A stretch of DNA of 37,017 nt from an uncultured Pelagibacteraceae bacterium. Lineage in GTDB: Bacteria > Pseudomonadota > Alphaproteobacteria > Pelagibacterales > Pelagibacteraceae. The notes below the pieces were generated by a model, which was not told where the DNA came from, made no database searches, and worked only from the letters and a program-made list of their open reading frames with translations. The first letter of the stretch is position 1, and every line of letters starts with the position of its first letter. The stretch is from assembly GCA_902569465.1 (NCBI GenBank), contig CACFUE010000003.1:1-37017 (forward strand). The letters are read 5' to 3'. Both the position numbers and the translations under genes were made by a program. Positions 1 to 9,461 of this stretch are shown here, in pieces.

Positions 1-477
1 TAAGGAAGTTAAAAATTGCCGTCTTTTTTCTTGTTCAGCAATGTTCGCTTCAAATTGGGGAGCTGTAACACTGCTTGTGATTAGAAATTTTTCGTATTCA
101 GTTCTAGAAAATTTATTGTCTTTAAAAAACAGCTTGTCATTTTTAATTATATTTCTCAATGAATTATCATTTACAGTAATTCCAAGTTTTTCAATTTCTA
201 AAATCATTACTTTTTTTCCAATATATTCAGATAAAATTTTTTCAATTAAATCAGTTTTAGGTAAATTTTTAATTTGATCTTCGTTTAAATTTAACCTTCT
301 GAGATAATCAACAAACTCCTGCGTACTTATTTTTTCAGTATCTATTGACGCAATAACATTTTGATTTCCACCTCTAAACACATCGCCCATTCCCCAAAAA
401 ACAAATGGAAGAATAATTATTCCAACTAAGAGTTTTATAAAAAAAGACTTAGAAAATTTACCTATTGATGTTATCAT
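1..477 (-). CDS. SurA/PpiD-like peptidyl-prolyl isomerase, N-terminal part (truncated by window edge)
   Basis: Minus-strand ATG at 477 reads MITSIGKFSKSFFIKLLVGIIILPFVFWGMGDVFRGGNQNVIASIDTEKISTQEFVDYLRR..., an N-terminal TM anchor plus SurA_N-like region. Open to the window edge, so absent from the ORF track. Adjacent to tpiA, as in many alphaproteobacteria. Confidence 0.8.
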   Translation of the reverse strand, partial: MITSIGKFSKSFFIKLLVGIIILPFVFWGMGDVFRGGNQNVIASIDTEKISTQEFVDYLRRLNLNEDQIKNLPKTDLIEKILSEYIGKKVMILEIEKLGITVNDNSLRNIIKNDKLFFKDNKFSRTEYEKFLITSSVTAPQFEANIAEQEKRRQFLTSL

Positions 478-542
478 TATAATAATTTATTAAGTTTCTA
501 AAATTATACACCTATAGATTAAATTTAATATTAAGGCAAATA

Positions 543-1286
543 ATGAGATATTTTATTGGTAATTGGAAAATGTTCGGTATTCCAAAATCTATAAATATAC
601 TCAAAAAAATTAATTCTTTTTATTCAAAAGACAAGAATCGGAGAAAATATAGAGTTATTATAACTCCACCCTACACGCTTTTAGAAACCTATTCTAAATA
701 TTTTAAAAAAAAGAAGATTTCGATTGGTTCACAGAATTGTTATCATAAAGATTACTTTTCATCAAACACTTCAGCTGTCAGTCCTTACATGATTAGAGAA
801 GCAGGGGCCACTTATACATTAGTTGGTCATTCTGATAATCGAATTGAAGGTGATACAAATGAAATGTTAAAAAATAAGGTCGATTTTGCATTAAGAAATA
901 ATCTTAAAGTAGTTTATTGTATTGGGGAAAATAAAACGGATAAAAAAAATAAAAAAACTTTTAGTGTTTTACAAAAACAAATTTCAAAAGTTTTAGATAA
1001 AAAGTTTAATAAAAAAAATATAATAGTAGCCTATGAGCCTGTCTGGTCGATTGGTACAGGTAAATTACCAACCAAAAATGAGTTAACAATAACAACCTTA
1101 CACATAAAAAAAGTTTTAAAAGGTATATTTAAGAAAAAAAGCCTCCCAGTTCTCTATGGTGGTTCAGTTGATGGAAACAATATTGAAATGTTTAGAGAAA
1201 TTAAAGAAATTGATGGTTTTTTGATTGGAGGTGCCTCAAAATCCTCTAAAAAATTTATTGATATAATAAAGAATTACTATAGATAA
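543..1286 (+). CDS. tpiA: Triosephosphate isomerase
   Basis: NWKM, YEPVWSIGTGK, YGGS and DGFLIGGAS motifs; GHS motif present but variant (GHSDNR). Confidence 0.95.
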   Translation: MRYFIGNWKMFGIPKSINILKKINSFYSKDKNRRKYRVIITPPYTLLETYSKYFKKKKISIGSQNCYHKDYFSSNTSAVSPYMIREAGATYTLVGHSDNRIEGDTNEMLKNKVDFALRNNLKVVYCIGENKTDKKNKKTFSVLQKQISKVLDKKFNKKNIIVAYEPVWSIGTGKLPTKNELTITTLHIKKVLKGIFKKKSLPVLYGGSVDGNNIEMFREIKEIDGFLIGGASKSSKKFIDIIKNYYR

Positions 1287-1291
1287 GCATC

Positions 1292-1591
1292 ATGGAAAAT
1301 TTACTGATATTAGTTAACATTATTCTAGCAGTAATCTTAATTATAGTAATTTTATTACAAAGGTCCGAGGGTGGAGCTTTAGGATTAGGTGTTTCACAAG
1401 ATAATTTCACGTCAGCTAGATCCGTTGGAACGTTCTTGACTAAATTTACATCAATTATTGCCGCTTTATTTATAATTTGTAGTATAGCAATAGTGGCTAT
1501 TTCCAGAGACGAGTTTCGTGAAACACAGTCAGTATTAGAAAAAGAGGAAGAGCAAAACTCAAATCTTCCACAAATACCTCAATCAAAGTAA
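1292..1591 (+). CDS. secG: Preprotein translocase subunit SecG
   Basis: Two TM segments with LLQRSEGGALG...; located between tpiA and pyrG. Confidence 0.93.
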   Translation: MENLLILVNIILAVILIIVILLQRSEGGALGLGVSQDNFTSARSVGTFLTKFTSIIAALFIICSIAIVAISRDEFRETQSVLEKEEEQNSNLPQIPQSK

Positions 1592-1635
1592 TTAAGACTT
1601 TGTAATTGTCTTTTTTTGAAGTATAACATACTTCC

Positions 1636-3258
1636 ATGGCGCGATATATTTTCGTAACTGGCGGCGTGGTTTCATCTTTAGGAAAAGGATTATCATCTGC
1701 ATCTTTAGCATACTTATTACAATCAAGAGGGTTCAAAGTAAGAATTAGAAAACTAGATCCCTACTTAAATGTGGATCCAGGAACTATGAGTCCATTTCAA
1801 CATGGAGAAGTATTTGTGACTGATGATGGCGCTGAAACTGATTTAGATTTAGGTCATTATGAGAGATTTTCTGGAATTTCTGCCAAAAGGTCAGATAATA
1901 TCACTACAGGCAAAATTTATAACGATGTTTTAAAAAGGGAGCGACAGGGAAAATATTTAGGAAAAACTGTTCAAGTTATTCCTCATATAACAAATAGAAT
2001 TAAAGAATTCATCAAAAATGATGTCGCTAAAGAAGACTTTGTTATTTGCGAAATAGGAGGCACCGTTGGTGATATCGAAAGTCTACCTTTTTTAGAAGCT
2101 ATAAGACAATTTTCAAATGAAATAGGTAAAAAAAATTCATTATTCATCCACCTAACTTTAGTCCCTTACATGAAGGCCTCTGATGAGATAAAAACAAAAC
2201 CAACCCAACATTCAGTTAAAGAATTAAGGAGCATAGGTATTCAACCAGATATTATTATTTGCAGATCTGAAAGATCTATACCTTTAGATCAAAGGAAGAA
2301 AATTTCATTATTTTGCAACGTTGCGATAGAGGATGTAATAGAAACTGTGGACGTAAAAACAATTTATGAAGCTCCAATAAGTTTTAATAAAGAGAAATTA
2401 GATGAAAGAGTTTTAAGATTTTTTAGAATTAAATCTAGGAAAAAAGTAAATCTTTCTCCTTGGAAAAAAATTACACATTTAGTTTTGAACACTAAAAATA
2501 AAGTTAATATAGCAATAATTGGCAAGTATGTTGAACTTAAAGATGCATATAAATCTTTAGATGAGGCCTTAACACATGGTGGAATAGCAAATAATTTAAA
2601 AGTGAATTTAATAAGAATTGAATCTGATTTTTTAAAACCAAGTGAAATAAAAAATCACCTAAAAGGAGTATCTGGAATTTTGATACCAGGAGGATTTGGT
2701 AAAAGAGGCACAGAGGGAAAAATAGCAGCTATCAATTATGCAAGATTGAACAAAATTCCTTTCCTTGGCATATGTTTTGGTATGCAAATGGCAGTGATTG
2801 AATTTGCTAGAAATAAATTAAATATAAGAAAAGCGACATCTAGTGAATTTGGACCATCTAAAGCTTCAGTCGTTGGACTTATGAGTGAATGGACAAAAGA
2901 TGGAAAATTGATGAAGGGCACTGACAAAAATTTAGGTGGAACAATGCGTTTGGGTAGTTATGAAGCAAGACTTAAAAAAGACACAAAAATAAGTAAAATT
3001 TATAATGCATTGAAAATAAATGAAAGACATCGTCATAGATATGAAGTTAACATCAACTATAAAAATGATTTTGAAAAAAGAGGTATGATTTTTTCAGGCA
3101 TATCTCCGGACAATAAATTGCCAGAAATTATAGAATTAGAAAACCATCCTTGGTTTATTGGTGTTCAGTTCCATCCTGAATTTAAATCTAGACCTTTAGC
3201 ACCACATCCTTTATTCTCATCATTTATAAAGGCCTCAAAAATCAACACAAGAAAATGA
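1636..3258 (+). CDS. pyrG: CTP synthase
   Basis: [31 protein letters not shown]; glutaminase [18 protein letters not shown]. Confidence 0.98.
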   Translation: MARYIFVTGGVVSSLGKGLSSASLAYLLQSRGFKVRIRKLDPYLNVDPGTMSPFQHGEVFVTDDGAETDLDLGHYERFSGISAKRSDNITTGKIYNDVLKRERQGKYLGKTVQVIPHITNRIKEFIKNDVAKEDFVICEIGGTVGDIESLPFLEAIRQFSNEIGKKNSLFIHLTLVPYMKASDEIKTKPTQHSVKELRSIGIQPDIIICRSERSIPLDQRKKISLFCNVAIEDVIETVDVKTIYEAPISFNKEKLDERVLRFFRIKSRKKVNLSPWKKITHLVLNTKNKVNIAIIGKYVELKDAYKSLDEALTHGGIANNLKVNLIRIESDFLKPSEIKNHLKGVSGILIPGGFGKRGTEGKIAAINYARLNKIPFLGICFGMQMAVIEFARNKLNIRKATSSEFGPSKASVVGLMSEWTKDGKLMKGTDKNLGGTMRLGSYEARLKKDTKISKIYNALKINERHRHRYEVNINYKNDFEKRGMIFSGISPDNKLPEIIELENHPWFIGVQFHPEFKSRPLAPHPLFSSFIKASKINTRK

Positions 3259-4076
3259 ATAATCACAAAGTAAAATGCTCTAATTTTGAAATCGCTAACA
3301 ACAAACCATTTACTCTAATTGCGGGCCCTTGTCAGCTTGAGAGTGAAGAGCATGCAGTTAAGATCTCAACTGAGCTTAAAAAAATTACAAGTGAAATAGG
3401 TATTAATTTAATTTACAAAACTTCTTTTGATAAAGCTAACAGAACAAGTTTGAAAGGAAAAAGAGGTTTGGGTTTAGAAAAATCACTTCCGATTTTTGAT
3501 AAAATTAGAAAAGAAGTTGGTGTGCCAGTCTTAACCGACGTTCATACTTCCGAACAATGCTCTATAGTTTCCAATCATGTAGATGTTTTACAAATTCCAG
3601 CTTTCTTATGTAGACAAACTGATTTATTAATCGCTGCAGCGAAAACTGGCAAAATAATCAATGTCAAGAAAGGACAATTTCTAGCTCCGTGGGATATGGC
3701 TAATGTAATAAAAAAAATTGAAGAATCTGGGAATAAAAATATTTTAATTACAGAAAGAGGAGCGAGTTTTGGTTACAATACCCTTGTTTCAGATATGAGA
3801 GCCTTACCCATAATGTCTAAATTTGGATTTCCAATTGTATTTGATGCAACTCATTCAGTACAACAACCAGGTGGCATGGGAGAGAAAAGCGGTGGGCAAA
3901 GAGAATTCGTTCCTTATTTAGCTCGTGCGGCTATCGCTGTTGGAGTAGGGGCAATCTTCTTAGAAACACATGAGGATCCAGACAACGCTCCATCAGATGG
4001 TCCAAACATGGTTCCATTAAATGAAGTAAAAACTTTGTTAAAAAAACTTACCGAGATCGATAAGATAGTAAAATAA
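3255..4076 (+). CDS. kdsA: 3-deoxy-8-phosphooctulonate synthase (Cys-containing AGPC motif, metal-dependent type)
   Basis: [51 protein letters not shown]. 4-nt overlap with pyrG. Confidence 0.97.
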   Translation: MNNHKVKCSNFEIANNKPFTLIAGPCQLESEEHAVKISTELKKITSEIGINLIYKTSFDKANRTSLKGKRGLGLEKSLPIFDKIRKEVGVPVLTDVHTSEQCSIVSNHVDVLQIPAFLCRQTDLLIAAAKTGKIINVKKGQFLAPWDMANVIKKIEESGNKNILITERGASFGYNTLVSDMRALPIMSKFGFPIVFDATHSVQQPGGMGEKSGGQREFVPYLARAAIAVGVGAIFLETHEDPDNAPSDGPNMVPLNEVKTLLKKLTEIDKIVK

Positions 4077-4078
4077 GA

Positions 4079-5335
4079 ATGGTAAAAATTAAAAGTATAA
4101 AAGGCAGACAGGTCTTTGATAGCAGAGGAAATCCAACAGTGGAAGCAGAAGTTTTTTTAGAAAATAATATTTCTGCCACTGCCATTTCTCCATCAGGTGC
4201 ATCAACCGGTGCGTTCGAAGCACACGAGTTAAGAGATCAGGATAAGAATAAATTTTTAGGTAAAAGTGTAAATATTGCAGTTGAAAATATAAATAATAAA
4301 ATTTCAAATAAACTTAAAGGTTTTGAATCAGACGACCAAAAAAAAATTGATAAAGCTTTACTAGATTTAGATGGAAGTGAAAATAAAATAAATTTGGGAG
4401 CTAATGCTACTCTAGCAGTCTCATTAGCTAATTCAAAATGTTCAGCCTTATCAAATAAAAAATCATTATTTAAACATCTAGGCAACACTTTTTCTTTACC
4501 CATACCGTTAATGAATATAATTAATGGTGGTGCTCATGCCGACAATGACTTAAATATTCAAGAATTTATGATTAGACCAGACTCAGCTAAAAATTTTATG
4601 GATGCTATTGAAAAATGTTATGTTGTTATTCAAAATTTGAAGAAATTATTAAAATCTAACAAAATGCTTACAAATGTAGGAGATGAAGGTGGATTTGCTC
4701 CATCAATTAATACAAATGAGCAAGCTTTAGAGCTAATTGTAAATGCAATAGAAATGTCAAATTTAAAACCAGGGAAAGATATAGTTATATGTCTAGATGT
4801 AGCAGCTAATGAATTAATTAACGAAAAAGGGGAGTATTCAATTCAATCTAAAAATTACACATCAGTTGCAGATAATATTAGTTACTATAAAAAACTAATA
4901 TCTAGCTATCCAATAAAATCAATAGAGGATCCTTTTGCTGAAGAGGACTGGGAATCGTGGAGAAAAATTACAAACGAAATAGGGAACAGTGTTCAAATTG
5001 TAGGAGATGATTTATTCGTTACAAATGTAAAACGTTTAAGTAAAGGAATAAAAGAAAAGTCAGCAAATTGTATTTTGGTAAAACCAAATCAAATAGGCAC
5101 TTTGACCGAAACTTTAGAAGTAATTTCAATGGCAAAAGCTGCAGATTTTAATACTATTATTTCTCATAGATCAGGGGATACCGAAGATACATTTATTGCT
5201 GATTTGGCATCAGCGACTATGTCTTCTCAAATTAAAACTGGATCTTTAGCGAGATCTGAAAGAGTAGCTAAATATAATAGGTTATTACGCATAGAGGAAG
5301 AGCTTGGAAATCAGGCTAAAATGGCTAGAATCTAA
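4079..5335 (+). CDS. eno: Enolase
   Basis: RGNPTVEAEV, VGDEGGFAPS, SIEDPFAEEDW, SHRSGDTEDTFIADLA. Confidence 0.98.
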   Translation: MVKIKSIKGRQVFDSRGNPTVEAEVFLENNISATAISPSGASTGAFEAHELRDQDKNKFLGKSVNIAVENINNKISNKLKGFESDDQKKIDKALLDLDGSENKINLGANATLAVSLANSKCSALSNKKSLFKHLGNTFSLPIPLMNIINGGAHADNDLNIQEFMIRPDSAKNFMDAIEKCYVVIQNLKKLLKSNKMLTNVGDEGGFAPSINTNEQALELIVNAIEMSNLKPGKDIVICLDVAANELINEKGEYSIQSKNYTSVADNISYYKKLISSYPIKSIEDPFAEEDWESWRKITNEIGNSVQIVGDDLFVTNVKRLSKGIKEKSANCILVKPNQIGTLTETLEVISMAKAADFNTIISHRSGDTEDTFIADLASATMSSQIKTGSLARSERVAKYNRLLRIEEELGNQAKMARI

Positions 5336-5338
5336 CTA

Positions 5339-5632
5339 ATGCGACTTATTGAAAGTTTAAAGAGAAAAAAATTTATATTATTTAATATCTTTTTTACGCT
5401 TTATATAGGTATAAACTTAATTGGAGGCGAAAGAGGCTTAATCTCTTACTTTGATAAAAAAAGAATTTACGAAGAGCTTGAGATAAAGAATAAGTTACTG
5501 ACTAGCGAATTAAAAGATTTAGAACACAAAATATCACTAGTTAAAAATAATGATCTTGATTATTTAGATATGCTTTATAGAGAAAAATTTAGATATGGTA
5601 CAAAAGACGAAATTATTATTAAGTTAAAATGA
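5339..5632 (+). CDS. Septum formation initiator (FtsB/DivIC-like)
   Basis: 97 aa, one TM then coiled coil; immediately downstream of eno, the usual alphaproteobacterial position. Confidence 0.8.
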   Translation: MRLIESLKRKKFILFNIFFTLYIGINLIGGERGLISYFDKKRIYEELEIKNKLLTSELKDLEHKISLVKNNDLDYLDMLYREKFRYGTKDEIIIKLK

Positions 5633-6573
5633 CTCAAAAACCTAGACATCCAGAAAAAGTAAACAAGCCTTTTAATCCAATCAAAAAGAAGCCTGAATGG
5701 ATTAGATCAAAAATAGTAGACTCGCAAATTTTTTTTCAAACCAAAAAAATTGTTAACCAAAATAATTTAGTTACAGTTTGCCAGGAAGCAAACTGTCCTA
5801 ATATCACAGAGTGTTGGAGCAAAAAACATGCAACATTTATGATTATGGGGGATACTTGTACAAGAGCTTGTGCGTTCTGTGATGTTAAAACTGGAAAGCC
5901 AGGTGATCTAGATATATTCGAGCCAGCTAAAATTGCTAAAGCAGTCAAAAGTCTGAATCTCAAACATGTAGTGATTACCTCTGTAGATAGAGATGACCTA
6001 GATGATGGTGGATCTAGTCATTTTTACAAAGTAGTAAAAGCGACAAGAGAAAAAAATCCAAAAACTTCAATAGAAGTTTTAACTCCTGATTTTTTAAGAA
6101 AAGGCGAGGCCTATAAAAAAGTTTTAGAGGCTGACCTAGACGTTTTTAATCATAATATAGAAACAGTACCAAGACTTTACACATCTGTTAGACCAGGAGC
6201 ACGATATTTTGCATCATTAGAACTTTTAAAAAATGCAAAAAAATTTAACAAAAAAGTTTTTACAAAATCTGGAATTATGGTTGGCTTAGGTGAAAACAAA
6301 GAGGAAGTAATCCAAGTTATGGATGATCTCAGATCGGCTGAGGTTGACTTTATAACTATTGGCCAATACCTGCAACCTTCTCCAAAACATCACCCACTAA
6401 ATCGATACTACCATCCCGATGAATTTAAAGAGTTCGAGCAAATAGCAAAAACGAAAGGGTTTTTACTTGTTTCTTCATCACCTCTTACGAGATCTTCTTA
6501 TCACGCAGATGAAGATTTTAAAAAATTACAAGATGCAAGAAATAAACAGCTTGAATGTCTTCCGCATCAATAA
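5629..6573 (+). CDS. lipA: Lipoyl synthase (radical SAM)
   Basis: [13 protein letters not shown] and [11 protein letters not shown] cysteine motifs; [16 protein letters not shown] overlap with the upstream ftsB-like gene. Confidence 0.97.
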   Translation: MTQKPRHPEKVNKPFNPIKKKPEWIRSKIVDSQIFFQTKKIVNQNNLVTVCQEANCPNITECWSKKHATFMIMGDTCTRACAFCDVKTGKPGDLDIFEPAKIAKAVKSLNLKHVVITSVDRDDLDDGGSSHFYKVVKATREKNPKTSIEVLTPDFLRKGEAYKKVLEADLDVFNHNIETVPRLYTSVRPGARYFASLELLKNAKKFNKKVFTKSGIMVGLGENKEEVIQVMDDLRSAEVDFITIGQYLQPSPKHHPLNRYYHPDEFKEFEQIAKTKGFLLVSSSPLTRSSYHADEDFKKLQDARNKQLECLPHQ

Positions 6574-6998
6574 AAAAAATTATTCCCTGTAAAAAAGAGC
6601 AATTAGTTGAAATGGTTCTTGATATTGAAAGATATCCAGAATTTGTTCCTTGGTGTATTGAAGGTAAAGTTATTGATAGAAATGAAAGTGCAGATTTAAT
6701 TACTTTTAGTGGAGATTTAAAAGTAGGGAAAAGCATCCTCAACGAAACTTTCTCAAGTCATGTGTCTTATTATAAAGAAAAAGATAAAATTATAGTAACT
6801 AATCTTGATGGACCATTAAAACATTTGAAAAATGAGTGGAAATTTAAGGAAGTAAACAATTCGACACAGCTAGAGTTTTTTATTGACTTTGAATTGAAAA
6901 ATCCAATTTTGAATGGAATAATGAAAAAATCTTTTGAGCTTGGCTTGAATAAAATTGCCAAGGCTTTTGAAGAAAGGGCAATTAAATTATATAAATAA
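6555..6998 (+). CDS. COQ10/RatA-like START-domain protein (ubiquinone-associated)
   Basis: [21 protein letters not shown]... typical of the Coq10/RatA family; follows lipA. Confidence 0.88.
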   Translation: MSSASIKKIIPCKKEQLVEMVLDIERYPEFVPWCIEGKVIDRNESADLITFSGDLKVGKSILNETFSSHVSYYKEKDKIIVTNLDGPLKHLKNEWKFKEVNNSTQLEFFIDFELKNPILNGIMKKSFELGLNKIAKAFEERAIKLYK

Positions 6999-7309
6999 TG
7001 TTTACAATATCATCTTTATTAGTACTATTTATTTTAACTTTTAAATTTCTATCTTCATATATCAAAACAATTAGAACAGGCGATCCTAACGAAACTAACC
7101 TTACTTATTGGATGTTTTCCTATGATTTTAAGTCTAAAACTAAAGAATGGATACCCGAAGATAAACAACTATTACAAAGAAAACGGGCTAGAAATTTTTT
7201 AGTTTTTATACTCTATTTAATTGCTTTTGGAATTTTTTTGCTACTTAACAGTTTTACTGCACATCTTTTAGATGTAATTGTTAACCCGGAGTTTAGCTAC
7301 CCCGTTTAA
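6998..7309 (+). CDS. Small membrane protein, unknown function (2 predicted TM)
   Basis: 103 aa; start overlaps the coq10-like stop by 1 nt; 3' end converges on and overlaps cinA by 17 bp. No family recognised. Confidence 0.65.
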   Translation: MFTISSLLVLFILTFKFLSSYIKTIRTGDPNETNLTYWMFSYDFKSKTKEWIPEDKQLLQRKRARNFLVFILYLIAFGIFLLLNSFTAHLLDVIVNPEFSYPV

Positions 7310-7772
7310 TTAATTGCAATAATAAATTTAAAGTTTTTTTTACAGTTTGTTTTTGAATAAAAATTCTGCCTTTATTTTTAAAATTACATTTATTAACAAT
7401 AACCTTTTTTCCGACCTTTATCCCAATATAAACCAAACCAACTGGTTTTTGTTTAGATCCTCCTTTAGGACCAGCAATACCCGTTATTGAAACACAGACT
7501 TTTGATTTACTAATTTTATTTAGGTTATTAACCATAGCCAGACAACATTGAACACTTACAGCTCCATATTTTTTTATTATTTTTGGATGAATTTTTAATA
7601 AACTTGTTTTGGCTTTATTTGCGTAGGTGACTAATCCCATCGTAAATACCTTTGATGATCCACTTACTGACGTAATAGAACTAGAAAGCATTCCACCAGT
7701 GCAAGACTCAGCAAAAGCAATTTTTAGTTTTTTTCTTTTGAGAAGTAAAACTATTTTTTTATTTAAATTCAT
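7293..7772 (-). CDS. CinA C-terminal domain family protein / NMN deamidase-like
   Basis: KIAFAESCTGGMLSSSITSVSGSSKVF...; SITGIAGPKGGSKQKPVGLVYIGI. Confidence 0.93.
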   Translation of the reverse strand: MNLNKKIVLLLKRKKLKIAFAESCTGGMLSSSITSVSGSSKVFTMGLVTYANKAKTSLLKIHPKIIKKYGAVSVQCCLAMVNNLNKISKSKVCVSITGIAGPKGGSKQKPVGLVYIGIKVGKKVIVNKCNFKNKGRIFIQKQTVKKTLNLLLQLIKRGS

Positions 7773-8275
7773 TACAAAAACTTAGACTTAATTACCATAA
7801 AGATTATCAATGTAAGAACCACATATAATCCAGCCACTACATCGTCTATTATTACCCCAAAACTATTTTTAAATTTTCTATCAAATAAATTGACCGGGAA
7901 GGGCTTTTTGATATCAAAATATCTAAATAGAATAAAAATATAAAGATAAAACAAAACTGCTTCTTGAGAGTCTTTTACTGTTCCGTGCGAGATCTCATAT
8001 AGATAAATAGGAATAGATTGACCAATAAATTCATCTATAACAACTTCTTTAGGATCTTTATTTTCACTAAATTTTATATATTCAGAAACTGCATAAAAAG
8101 AATAAATAAAAACAATTAATAAAATTATTAAAATAGTGTTGTTTGATAGATTTATTATGTGAAATAAGCTGTATAAAAAAATAGTTGTTATTAGTGATGT
8201 TATTGTCCCTGGTGCAAATCTAATTGATCCAATTCCAAAACATGTAACAATTAAATAATTTAAAGTTTTAATCAT
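7772..8275 (-). CDS. pgpA: Phosphatidylglycerophosphatase A
   Basis: RFAPGTITSL, DPKEVVIDEFIGQ, FRYFDIKKPFPV, IIDDVVAG motifs. Confidence 0.93.
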   Translation of the reverse strand: MIKTLNYLIVTCFGIGSIRFAPGTITSLITTIFLYSLFHIINLSNNTILIILLIVFIYSFYAVSEYIKFSENKDPKEVVIDEFIGQSIPIYLYEISHGTVKDSQEAVLFYLYIFILFRYFDIKKPFPVNLFDRKFKNSFGVIIDDVVAGLYVVLTLIIFMVIKSKFL

Positions 8276-9413
8276 ATTTTATAACCGAACATATTGTTTC
8301 GCATACAATGGCCTTTTCTTTTCCAATTAAACCTAACTTTTCAGTTGTCTTTCCTTTGATGTTAATTTGATTTTTGGAAATTTCACATAATTTAGAAATA
8401 TTATTAATCATTTTATCTTTAATATTTTTAATTTTTGGTGTTTGAGTAATAATATTGATATCGATATTATTAACAAAGAAGCCTTTTAACTTTATCATAT
8501 TCATTACACGCTGAAGCAAAATAGTTGATCTAATATTTTTAAATTTTTTGTTTTTATCAGAAAACATTCGACCAATATCTCCCATTTTACAGGCTCCCAA
8601 AATTGCATCTGTAACAGAGTGTAGAACAGGATCACCATCAGAATGTCCTAGTGTTCCTAGTTTAGACTTTATTTTTAAACCAGCTAAAAAAAGTTTTCTT
8701 TTAGGAACTAATCTGTGAACATCAAAACCTATACCAACACTTTGTTTAGATTTATAAATATTTCTTAGAATTTGAAAATCTGCTTGATCTGTAATTTTGA
8801 AATTGCTCTTTTCACCATTGATAAACTTTACTTTATTTAAATCCATAAACAACGAAATATCATCATCTTTGTATTTATCTGAATTAGTTTTATGTAAATT
8901 ATATAATTCTTTCAAATTAAAAGCTTGAGGCGTTTGTGTTAAAAATAAATTTTTCCTATTTTTTCCTACTATGTATTCTTCTTTACTTGAGTCGATTATT
9001 TGTTTAATTGCATCTTGAATACTTATTTTTGGAACTACTGACCTAAAATTTTTCATATTTTTTATTATTGAGTAAAGTAATTTTGTTGAAAAATTAGGTC
9101 TAGCAACGTCATGAATTAAAACTTTACTTGGCCCTTTCTGATTAATGAGAAATTTTAAAGCGTTAAAAGTAGACTCCTGCCTACTTCTTCCTCCAGGTAA
9201 AAGTTTTACATTTTTAAGTTTTAGTAATTTTATACGTTTTAGGTCTTTTTTATTGAAAACAATGATAACTTTTTTAATTTGTTTGAATTTTTGTGCTTTA
9301 ATGAGGTTAATTTCAATCAATGATTTGCCGCCAATTTTTTGATATGGTTTGCCAACATTAGACCCAAATCTATGGCTATTACCGCCTGCAAGAATAATTA
9401 AACAAAAACTCAT
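8268..9413 (-). CDS. ispDF: Bifunctional IspD/IspF (MEP pathway)
   Basis: N-term LAGGNSHRFGSNVGKPYQKI, HDVARP, TQTPQAF; C-term GIGFDVHRL, GHSDGDPVLHSVTDAILGA, fused in one ORF. Confidence 0.95.
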   Translation of the reverse strand: MSFCLIILAGGNSHRFGSNVGKPYQKIGGKSLIEINLIKAQKFKQIKKVIIVFNKKDLKRIKLLKLKNVKLLPGGRSRQESTFNALKFLINQKGPSKVLIHDVARPNFSTKLLYSIIKNMKNFRSVVPKISIQDAIKQIIDSSKEEYIVGKNRKNLFLTQTPQAFNLKELYNLHKTNSDKYKDDDISLFMDLNKVKFINGEKSNFKITDQADFQILRNIYKSKQSVGIGFDVHRLVPKRKLFLAGLKIKSKLGTLGHSDGDPVLHSVTDAILGACKMGDIGRMFSDKNKKFKNIRSTILLQRVMNMIKLKGFFVNNIDINIITQTPKIKNIKDKMINNISKLCEISKNQINIKGKTTEKLGLIGKEKAIVCETICSVIKYD

Positions 9414-9461
9414 GGTATAAACTTATAATATATTTATATAAATATTTAATGCTTATTTGAG

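Noticed and set aside
41-277. 78-aa plus-strand ORF in the track
   Set aside because: Antisense to the truncated ppiD/SurA-like gene, whose minus-strand frame is open across 1-477 with a plausible product.
1497-1736. 79-aa minus-strand ORF spanning secG/pyrG
   Set aside because: Overlaps two well-supported genes on the opposite strand; no family resemblance.
9430-9445. 16-bp perfect palindrome ATATTTATATAAATAT between ispDF and ntrY
   Set aside because: Composed only of A/T in a very AT-rich intergenic region; expected too often by chance to claim as an operator.
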